A stretch of DNA of 5,028 nt from Phoenicibacter congonensis (GTDB taxonomy: Bacteria > Actinomycetota > Coriobacteriia > Coriobacteriales > Eggerthellaceae): positions 1 through 5,028 of the forward strand of contig JAUMVS010000115.1 of assembly GCA_030530045.1 (NCBI GenBank). Direction: 5' to 3'. The number at the start of each line of letters is the position of its first letter. Position 1 is the first letter of the stretch. The translations under genes and the position numbers were made by a program. The notes under the pieces were generated by a model. It was not told where the DNA came from. It did no database searches and was given only the letters and a program-made list of their open reading frames with translations. Shown piece after piece: positions 1 through 4,439 of this stretch.

Positions 1-312
1 TGAGGTTGGACCCTCAATGTGGCTTTCATTATACTTAAATTAAACATGTTTGTCAAAATTAATTGAAATTTTTTTGAACAGCGGCGTTTTATATTTATTA
101 AACATAAAAGTCGCGTGTTACAGCCTATTTTTTTTTGAATTTTTAAACAAAGTAATGATATGATTTTTAAACAACATAAATGATTGTTCAAAATAACTTG
201 AAAATTGGCAAAAAATTTAGTATTTTTGAACTGTGCTAAAATATTTAAAATATTTTGAATAAAATTAATTTATTTATGGCGCTAGGTCGCCAGAGGGTTT
301 TGGGAGAGAGAA
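1..312. promoter_or_regulatory. AT-rich upstream region of the DUF3841/BCCT pair
   Basis: No coding frame is convincing here. The stretch is strongly AT-rich and carries many A/T runs, so promoter calls are ambiguous. The best match is TTGAAA at 198-203 with TATTTT at 221-226, a 17-base spacer. A motif of the type TTCAAAA recurs: TTTGTCAAAATT at 49-60, its reverse complement TTTTTGAAC at 71-79 and 223-231, TTGTTCAAAAT at 184-194, and TTTTTAAACAA at 140-150 and 164-174. Positions 187-202 form the inverted repeat TTCAA-N6-TTGAA. A small hairpin (TGGCG/CGCCA, 277-292) lies just before the ribosome-binding site GGGAG at 302-306. A further 5-bp hairpin at 1-16 (TGAGG/CCTCA) may be the tail of an element outside the window. 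A regulatory role is inferred. Confidence 0.4.
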
Positions 313-879
313 ATGATTGCTTGGACAAGGCAGAATGAACTTGTTCTGAAGGAGATTGAGAGCAATGGCTCTTTTATCTGCCGCGAACAGTTTCTTCGAG
401 CTAAGTCAGACACAATTTCCGACTATTACATCCAAAGCTATCGCTGGTTAACCGATCAAGCAAAGCAAAAAATTGATATTCCCGAAGGGCTCTACCTTCC
501 AATTTGGCTTGCTTTGACTGAAAGTGCAAGGTTGCCACAGGCACCTCGCGAGGTTTCTTTGACACTTGATGTGCCGGAAGAGAACCTCTTTATTATTGAT
601 TACAACAAGTGGGGCTACGTGCTTAACTACATGTACGTTCCAACTGATGACGATGACGAAAGAGCTCACGATGAGAAACTTCGTCAGGCAGGCATTGTTA
701 ATGAGGCTTCATTAATTATGTCGACAAAAGGGAACATGTTCCCCCAGTTCAAAAGCGAAATTCTTCGCAGCTGGCCAAGATGTTGTGTGCCTTCCGACAA
801 CATGGAAGACAACGTTGGCTGTGTGTGGGAAGTTCGCAAAGAGTGGATTTTGGAAGTAGAAGAATTCACTGAGAACTAG
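313..879 (+). CDS. DUF3841 family protein, function unknown
   Basis: This 188-residue soluble protein resembles the DUF3841 family, whose biochemical role is unknown. Family-like features as I remember them are: an N-terminal MIAWTRQ segment (family members often start with a short segment then LWT-Q), YRWLTDQ at about 43-49, PEGLYLPIWLAL at 57-68, an acidic IIDYNKWGYVLNY segment at 94-106, and a C-terminal SWPRCC...VWEVRKEWILEVEEF block at 153-185. Length fits the family (about 170-200 residues). There is no signal peptide or membrane segment, and TDDDDERAHDE (111-121) is a very acidic loop. The ATG at 313 is preceded by GGGAG six bases upstream. The BCCT transporter gene follows after 94 nt with no strong terminator between, so the two may share a transcript. 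A functional link is possible but not shown. The family call is from recognition of the pattern, not a search. Confidence 0.8.
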   Translation: MIAWTRQNELVLKEIESNGSFICREQFLRAKSDTISDYYIQSYRWLTDQAKQKIDIPEGLYLPIWLALTESARLPQAPREVSLTLDVPEENLFIIDYNKWGYVLNYMYVPTDDDDERAHDEKLRQAGIVNEASLIMSTKGNMFPQFKSEILRSWPRCCVPSDNMEDNVGCVWEVRKEWILEVEEFTEN

Positions 880-973
880 CCGCTAACTTGTGCGGAATGA
901 AGAAATTTTAAGAGCCTAAATTCTTCAATTCGAACAAGTGCTTATATTTATTGGATAAAGGAGGTTTTGGATT
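880..973 (+). promoter_or_regulatory. spacer with candidate promoter and strong RBS of the BCCT gene
   Basis: The spacer holds a weak hairpin (CCGC/GCGG, 880-895) and a second one (GAAGAA/TTCTTC, about 899-926), neither followed by a T-run, so read-through from the upstream gene is likely. A possible internal promoter is TATATT at 944-949 with a poor -35 (TTCTTC, 921-926) 17 bases upstream. AAAGGAGG at 957-964 is a near-perfect Shine-Dalgarno sequence nine bases before the ATG, which fits high translation of the transporter. Confidence 0.35.
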
Positions 974-2617
974 ATGGCGGAAAATTCAAACAAGGAAGCA
1001 ACAAAGGGGCGCGGTCTTGAGACAATCGACAAGACAGTTCTTGCTATTGCTGGAATCGTCTGCGTTGTCATCATTGCGCTGACACTCGGCTTCCCAACTC
1101 AAGCAGAGAGTCTTATTCAGGGCATGAACTCTGCGATTATTGCCAACTTTGCTTGGTTTTATAATGTTACTCTCGTAGCTTGCATGGTGTTCGTTTACTA
1201 TGTTGCATTTTCTCGCTACGGAAAAGTTCGCCTTGGTGGCAACGACGAAAAACCACTCCATAAATTTGGCACTTGGTTCTTCATGTTGTTTACAGCTGGC
1301 ATGGGCGTAGGACTTCTGTTCTACTCTGTTGCTGAGCCAATGAGCGTCTTCATCGCTCCTCCAACTGGTGACGGTGACACGATTCAGTCAGCTCAACTCG
1401 CACTTCGCCAGAGCTTCATGCACTGGGGAATTACACCATGGGTTGGCTATGCTGCTATTGGTGGCGCTCTTGCCTATTCTTCACACCGCTTGAAGAAACC
1501 AGCAGTTATCAGCTCTGTTTATGTTCCACTGGTTGGCGAAAAAGCAACTAAGGGTGTTTTCGGAAGAATCATCGACTCACTCGCAGTTATCGTTGCTGTT
1601 TTCGGCGTTACAACTTCTCTTGGTCTTGGCGCTATGCAGGTAGCTGGCGGTCTTGAGTACCAATTCGGCATCCCTGCTACAACAACAATCGAAGTTGTAA
1701 TCATCGTTGGATGCACAATCATCTTTGTAGTTGGTTCGCTCATCGGCGGCATCGACAAGGCAATTTCTTTCTGCTCAACTCTGAACATTTGGGTAATGAT
1801 TGCTTTGACTGCAATTATCTTCATCATTGGTAACACACCATTCCTGCTGAACTACTTCACTGAGTCATTCGGCGGCTACATTTCAAACTTCATCACACAA
1901 AGCTTCTCAGCTGACACATTTAATGAGACAAACGGCTGGGTTGGAGCTTGGACAATCTTCTTCTGGGCATGGTGGATTGCTTGGATTCCATTCACAGGTG
2001 GATTCATTGCAAAGATTTCTAAAGGTCGTTCACTCCGTGAGTTTATCCTCGGCGTAACTCTTTGCCCTTGCCTCTTCTCATTCGTCTTCATGACAGTGTT
2101 TGGCGGCAGCGCAATTGATCTCACCCTCAATGGTGGCGTAACTGCTATCCAGGACGCATTGACACAAAACACTGCTCTTGGCCTGTTCGCAACTCTGCAA
2201 CAGTTCCCATTCGCAGTTGTAACAATCGTTCTCATCCTGATCCTGCTCTTGATCTTCTTCGTAGCTCACCTTCAGGTTGGTTCTGTTGTTATTTGCGAAA
2301 TGCTTTCTAAACCTGGCACCGAAGCTCCAATCGCAATTAAGCTCTTCTGGGGCTGCGTTCTCGGCGCAATCGCTGCAGCTCTTCTTCTTGCTGGCGGTCT
2401 TAGCTCGATTCAAACAATTTCGATCATCGGCGCTCTGCCATTTGGTGTAGTTGTAATCGGCGGCCTCTTCGCATTCAAGAAAGCACTCTCTCTTGAGTTC
2501 AAAGAAGACGGCACACAGCGCACTCAGGATGAAATGATTGAGCTTTACGCTACAACCGACTTCACTCCAAAATTTGGCAAAAACAAAGAAGAGAAGAAAG
2601 CAGAAGCTACTGCTTAA
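974..2617 (+). CDS. BCCT family transporter (betaine/carnitine/choline type)
   Basis: A complete 547-residue secondary transporter of the BCCT family, expected in the cytoplasmic membrane with 12 helices. It probably takes up a quaternary amine such as glycine betaine, choline or carnitine, for osmoprotection or as a nutrient. Visible family signatures are AGMGVGLLFYSVAEPM (108-123, the unwound glycine-rich helix), MHWGITPWVGYA (149-160), TSLGLGAMQ (214-222) and the tryptophan-rich WTIFFWAWWIAWIPFTGGFIA box (326-346), whose W331, W333, W334 and W337 match the substrate-site tryptophans of BetP. The GMGVG form resembles Na+-coupled members. However, the segment where BetP has TSADS reads AHLQV (431-435), lacking the Thr/Ser that help hold Na+, so coupling may differ. 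N-terminal (about 18 residues) and C-terminal (about 38 residues, charged) tails are short. The gene prefers ACA/ACT, GCT and CTT/CTC codons, suggesting high expression. Exact substrate cannot be read from sequence. Confidence 0.95.
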   Translation: MAENSNKEATKGRGLETIDKTVLAIAGIVCVVIIALTLGFPTQAESLIQGMNSAIIANFAWFYNVTLVACMVFVYYVAFSRYGKVRLGGNDEKPLHKFGTWFFMLFTAGMGVGLLFYSVAEPMSVFIAPPTGDGDTIQSAQLALRQSFMHWGITPWVGYAAIGGALAYSSHRLKKPAVISSVYVPLVGEKATKGVFGRIIDSLAVIVAVFGVTTSLGLGAMQVAGGLEYQFGIPATTTIEVVIIVGCTIIFVVGSLIGGIDKAISFCSTLNIWVMIALTAIIFIIGNTPFLLNYFTESFGGYISNFITQSFSADTFNETNGWVGAWTIFFWAWWIAWIPFTGGFIAKISKGRSLREFILGVTLCPCLFSFVFMTVFGGSAIDLTLNGGVTAIQDALTQNTALGLFATLQQFPFAVVTIVLILILLLIFFVAHLQVGSVVICEMLSKPGTEAPIAIKLFWGCVLGAIAAALLLAGGLSSIQTISIIGALPFGVVVIGGLFAFKKALSLEFKEDGTQRTQDEMIELYATTDFTPKFGKNKEEKKAEATA

Positions 2618-2643
2618 ATTCTAAAAACTTCAGTTTTTGAATT
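2617..2643 (+). other. hairpin at the BCCT stop codon
   Basis: AATTC (2617-2621) pairs with GAATT (2639-2643). After a bulged T, AAAAAC (2623-2628) pairs with GTTTTT (2633-2638) around a TTCA loop. It is AT-rich and lies directly upstream of the GC-rich terminator. It could protect the mRNA 3' end or help release the transcript, but is not a terminator on its own. Confidence 0.5.
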
Positions 2644-2649
2644 ACCATG

Positions 2650-2680
2650 AGGCGTCCCAAACGGGGCGCCTTTTTATTTG
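2650..2680 (+). terminator. intrinsic terminator after the BCCT gene
   Basis: A 9-bp stem, AGGCGTCCC (2650-2658) with GGGGCGCCT (2663-2671), including one G-T pair, closes a four-base AAAC loop. It is followed immediately by TTTTTATTTG. Stem, loop and T-run are textbook for Rho-independent termination. It lies 33 nt after the transporter stop codon and should end the DUF3841/BCCT transcript. Confidence 0.93.
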
Positions 2681-2692
2681 TTCCGTTACCGG

Positions 2693-2726
2693 AAGCGCAG
2701 ACTAAGATCTGCGCTTTAATCTTTTA
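2693..2726 (+). terminator. second terminator-like hairpin
   Basis: AAGCGCAGA (2693-2701) pairs perfectly with TCTGCGCTT (2708-2716) around a six-base loop, followed by the interrupted T-rich tract TTAATCTTTT. It may be a back-up terminator for read-through from the BCCT gene. The T-run is weaker than that of the first terminator. Confidence 0.6.
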
Positions 2727-3026
2727 GTGTCGTAATTTCTTGTTTCTAATTCCGCATAAGCGGAATCAGGCAATTCTCCGGTGCTCTTTCGGAATTTCCT
2801 CCTGAGGCTTTCTGACCTCAAATGCACACAACTTTAGTATTCCGCAATTAAAAGAACGCGTTCTAATCTCGAATTCATTTCTAATCATTTTTAATGTGGC
2901 GTGTTTATTTTTGTTGATAACATTGCAACTGCACCAATTTTTGCAATTAGATTGCATGCATTTTCCCTGTGTATACCTGGGAAAATAAAAAAATTCAAAA
3001 AATTTTAAAGTTTTTTCATTTTTTTC
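2727..3026. other. gene-free spacer with hairpins and an inverted repeat
   Basis: I see no convincing gene. A perfect 7-bp hairpin with an ATAA tetraloop (ATTCCGC/GCGGAAT) lies at 2749-2766 and has no T-run on either strand. A second small one (TGAGG/CCTCA) is near 2803-2820. ATTGCA-like words cluster at 2922-2956. ATTTTCCC (2960-2967) and GGGAAAAT (2979-2986) form a perfect 8-bp inverted repeat around an 11-base centre containing GTATAC. It sits about 40 bases upstream of the next promoter -35 and may be a protein-binding site. A run of A and T fills 2985-3026. Confidence 0.5.
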
Positions 3027-3054
3027 TTGACAGCGTTTAAAAAAAGAGTATTAT
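3027..3054 (+). promoter_or_regulatory. sigma-70-type promoter of the putative RNA
   Basis: The -35 box TTGACA (3027-3032) is perfect. A 16-base spacer leads to TATTAT (3049-3054); overlapping alternatives such as TTATAA at 3051 would give an 18-base spacer. The upstream 40 bases are A/T tracts resembling an UP element. Transcription would start near 3061. No protein gene follows for about 690 bases, which points to a non-coding product. Confidence 0.75.
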
Positions 3055-3061
3055 AAAACTC

Positions 3062-3319
3062 GTTCAATAAAAAAGTTACTTCGGAGCTTGACTAACAAGC
3101 TAACTGCAGAACAACCGATGTGATTGATTTGAACCTGAACATGTACGTTGGACCTGAACACCAATGTGCGAACCTTGACATATCGGGGAGGCAACTAAAA
3201 CCCCTCTTTTGCAGAAACGAAATCCCTCTTCAATTTCTCTAACTTCATTTCGCTCCCCGACATGTTACCCCTCAATTTACGGCGAAACTTATCCTCAGGT
3301 TTCGTCGTTTATTTTTTTG
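3062..3319 (+). ncRNA. putative structured non-coding RNA, unassigned
   Basis: This stretch runs from a good promoter to a strong intrinsic terminator and holds no plausible protein gene. It is dense in helices: AGCTTG/CAAGCT (3085-3090 with 3096-3101, five-base loop); GTACGTTGG/CCAATGTGC (3143-3151 with 3161-3169, two G-T pairs); and a long helix 3176-3190 with 3253-3267 that has 14 of 15 positions paired, including a perfect TCGGGGAG/CTCCCCGA core. Stacked inside that helix is CGAAAT/ATTTCG (3218-3223 with 3247-3252). A competing helix, CCGATGTG/CATATCGG (3115-3122 with 3179-3186), uses the same left arm. I do not recognise tmRNA, RNase P, SRP RNA or a named riboswitch in it. Possible identities are a divergent 6S-like RNA, another regulatory RNA, or the leader of a lost gene. 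The structures are hand-found; no covariance support exists here. Confidence 0.5.
3280..3319 (+). terminator. intrinsic terminator of the putative RNA
   Basis: CGGCGAAAC (3280-3288) pairs with GTTTCGTCG (3299-3307) over nine positions with one G-T pair, leaving a ten-base loop. It is followed by TTTATTTTTTT. It is well formed and gives the upstream promoter a transcript of about 255 nt. Confidence 0.87.
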
Positions 3320-3378
3320 TTCCGCTTCTTTGACATAGTAAATCGCGCACGCTTTTTTAACCTGATTCCAGCTCGCCT

Positions 3379-3406
3379 GAACTCATCGTCCCCATTTTGT
3401 ATCGGC
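3379..3406. repeat. 19-base direct repeat, copy 1
   Basis: GAACTCATCGTCCCCATTT (3379-3397), then three variable bases and ATCGGC (3401-3406). The same arrangement occurs at 4360-4387, giving 25 of 28 identical positions 981 bases apart in the same orientation. The two copies lie on either side of the riboswitch-ribU unit, both in non-coding DNA. The GTCCCCATTT end recalls GGGGAC-type intergenic repeats, but that link is only from memory. Confidence 0.85.
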
Positions 3407-3418
3407 AAGAAGGGTTAG

Positions 3419-3501
3419 TTTTCCGAGGGCGACGCATCCGGAAGCGAGCCCTGGGAGCGCGAAGCGCGTATTGCTCGCGGAGGATGTGGCGCCTCGGAAA
3501 A
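3419..3501. repeat. 83-base GC-rich nested palindrome
   Basis: A perfect 10-bp outer stem, TTTTCCGAGG (3419-3428) with CCTCGGAAAA (3492-3501), encloses GCATCC/GGATGT (3434-3439 with 3482-3487), GCGAGC/GCTCGC (3444-3449 with 3473-3478) and a terminal GCGC-GAA-GCGC hairpin (3457-3467). It is far richer in G+C than its surroundings. There is no T-run on either side in either direction, so it is not a normal terminator. It could be a REP- or MITE-like element, or a structured RNA domain. Confidence 0.75.
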
Positions 3502-3574
3502 CGAAAGCGAGTTTCAGAAGAACGCGCGACAGCCTTCATTCTTCGTTGGTTAATCGCTTGGGAATTATTCGCGG

Positions 3575-3602
3575 TTTTATTTGTGAATCTTCGTGCTATT
3601 AT
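3575..3602 (+). promoter_or_regulatory. extended -10 promoter of the riboswitch-ribU transcript
   Basis: TGCTATTAT (3594-3602) is an extended -10 element (TG-N-TATTAT). The -35 is poor (TTTTAT, 3575-3580, 16-base spacer), as is common with extended -10 promoters. The predicted start near 3609 falls exactly at the 5' end of the FMN aptamer, which supports the call. Confidence 0.6.
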
Positions 3603-3609
3603 GGGGGGA

Positions 3610-3736
3610 CGTTTTAGGGCGGGGTGAAATTCCCCACTGGCGGTGACAAGCTGCGAGCTTGAAGTCCGCGAACTCCGAGAGGAGCCGAGCCAGCGAAATT
3701 CTGGCACCAACGGTTAAAGTCCGGATGGGAAAAGCG
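3610..3736 (+). ncRNA. FMN riboswitch (RFN element)
   Basis: The aptamer senses flavin mononucleotide and lowers expression of riboflavin genes when FMN is plentiful. Conserved blocks are all present: AGGGCGGGGTGAAATTCCCC (3616-3635), ACTGGCGGTGA (3636-3646), AGTCCGCGAACTCC (3663-3676), AAATTCTGGCACCAACGG (3696-3713) and TTAAAGTCCGGATGGG (3714-3729). Helices visible are P1 (CGTTTT 3610-3615 with AAAAGCG 3730-3736, one bulge), P2 (GGGG 3621-3624/CCCC 3632-3635), P3 (CAAGCT 3647-3652/AGCTTG 3656-3661), a CTCC-GAGA-GGAG hairpin (3673-3684) and GCCAG/CTGGC (3689-3693 with 3701-3705). P1 ends at the base before the Shine-Dalgarno AAAGGAG, and only 13 bases separate it from the ribU ATG. There is no room for a terminator, so control is probably at translation initiation. 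Confidence 0.97.
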
Positions 3737-3749
3737 AAAGGAGCTCGAA

Positions 3750-4319
3750 ATGAGCATTTCTCAAAGTTCGTTCATGTCAAATCATTCAACTGGAGACGGA
3801 AGAGGCAAGTGGGATACACGCCGCGTCGCTGTCAGTGCGCTTTTTGTAGCGCTGTCAATCGTGACAAGCTTTATTGAATTCCCAATCTTTCCAGCTGCGC
3901 CGTTCTTAAAGTATGACCCATCGGGCATTTTCTGCTTGTTGGCAGCACTTCTTTATGGTCCAGCCACTGGTGCAGTTGTTGTTTCCCTGCCTTGGGTGTT
4001 CCGCCTGTTCACAAACCCAGCTGGCGCTGTTATGAGCCTAGTGATGGGCCTTTGTGGCGTTCTTGCTGGCTCGATTATCTATCGCAAAAAAGAAACTAAA
4101 GCAGCACTTGTAATCGGCCTGGTTGTAGCGGTTGTCGCTTCCTCGGCTGCTGCTTGCGTCATGAACCTCATTGTTACGCCGCTCTACACTGGTGTCACTG
4201 TTGAGGCTGTTGCAGGAATGATTTTGCCAATCATTCTTCCTTTCAACATTTTGAAATTCACAATCAACAGCGTGGTTGCTGGCCTTGTTTTCCTGCCTTT
4301 AAAGAAAGCCTTGTCCTAA
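3750..4319 (+). CDS. ribU: riboflavin ECF transporter S component RibU
   Basis: This 189-residue integral membrane protein is the substrate-binding S component of an energy-coupling factor transporter. It should bind riboflavin with high affinity and hand it to the EcfT/EcfA module for ATP-driven import. After a hydrophilic N-terminus (1-24) come about six membrane segments. Family marks are the A30-LFV-A34 AxxxA patch in the first helix (contact with EcfT), FPIFPAAPFLKYDPSGI (44-60, the RibU FLKYDPS signature) and LPFNILKFTINSVVAG (163-178, the LPFN-LK-NS C-terminal motif). Length matches known RibU proteins. The ATG at 3750 follows AAAGGAG (3737-3743) by six bases; the in-frame ATG at codon 9 lacks such a site. 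The FMN riboswitch directly upstream independently supports riboflavin as substrate. An ECF ATPase gene follows after 120 nt. Confidence 0.95.
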   Translation: MSISQSSFMSNHSTGDGRGKWDTRRVAVSALFVALSIVTSFIEFPIFPAAPFLKYDPSGIFCLLAALLYGPATGAVVVSLPWVFRLFTNPAGAVMSLVMGLCGVLAGSIIYRKKETKAALVIGLVVAVVASSAAACVMNLIVTPLYTGVTVEAVAGMILPIILPFNILKFTINSVVAGLVFLPLKKALS

Positions 4320-4333
4320 TTTTCAGGAATTAG
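4316..4333 (+). other. small hairpin over the ribU stop codon
   Basis: CTAATT (4316-4321) pairs perfectly with AATTAG (4328-4333) around TTCAGG. No T-run follows, so it is unlikely to terminate, and transcription probably continues toward the ATPase gene. Confidence 0.35.
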
Positions 4334-4359
4334 CGAAGCGGCTCAGAAATGTTTACGCA

Positions 4360-4387
4360 GAACTCATCGTCCCCATTTAACATCGGC
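4360..4387. repeat. 19-base direct repeat, copy 2
   Basis: GAACTCATCGTCCCCATTT (4360-4378), three variable bases, then ATCGGC (4382-4387), matching copy 1 at 3379-3406. It lies in the 120-base gap between ribU and the ATPase gene and is followed by a short GCCG/CGGC hairpin with no T-run. If transcribed, it would be part of the ribU mRNA. Confidence 0.85.
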
Positions 4388-4439
4388 CGAAAACCGGCTT
4401 CCGCGCATTCGTTTATAGCAATCGTTTAAAAGGTTAAAT

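Larger units (their letters stand above)
3320..3574. other. gene-free spacer between the RNA and the ribU promoter
   Basis: No credible gene lies here; the short open frames have no family features and overlap strong hairpins. A perfect TTGACA occurs at 3330-3335 but only T-rich sequence without a good -10 follows at the right distance. The region holds one copy of a 19-base repeat (3379-3397), the GC-rich nested hairpin (3419-3501) and a minor hairpin GAAGAA/TTCTTC (3517-3522 with 3539-3544). Confidence 0.5.

Noticed and set aside
2766..2957. Minus-strand open frame of 63 codons in the spacer
   Set aside because: No family features, no good ribosome-binding site, low-complexity composition, and it overlaps hairpins and the ATTGCA cluster.
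3129..3185. CRISPR-like array from the 20-nt spaced words
   Set aside because: Only three short diverged words, no constant repeat of usual length, no unique spacers and no cas genes.
3141..3242. 33-codon ATG frame within the putative RNA
   Set aside because: No Shine-Dalgarno sequence upstream and the start lies beside a strong helix; too short to support as a gene.
3062..3319. tmRNA, RNase P RNA or SRP RNA
   Set aside because: No GGTTCGAATCC-type T arm or CCA end, no GAGGAAAGTCC-type RNase P core and no GGAAGGAAGCAGCC-type SRP loop is visible.
3330..3359. TTGACA at 3330 as a second promoter
   Set aside because: The -35 box is perfect but only TTTTTT/TTTTTA stands at the -10 distance, so support is too weak to list as a promoter.
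3209..3418. Plus-strand open frame of 69 codons
   Set aside because: It begins inside the structured RNA, crosses its terminator and the 19-base repeat, and has no SD and no recognisable protein pattern.
3357..3710. Overlapping open frames on both strands across the GC-rich hairpin and riboswitch
   Set aside because: Their Arg/Ser-rich translations come from the palindrome and the conserved FMN aptamer, which is RNA, not protein-coding.
4382..4400. Terminator between ribU and the ATPase gene
   Set aside because: The GCCG/CGGC stem is only four pairs and no T-run follows.
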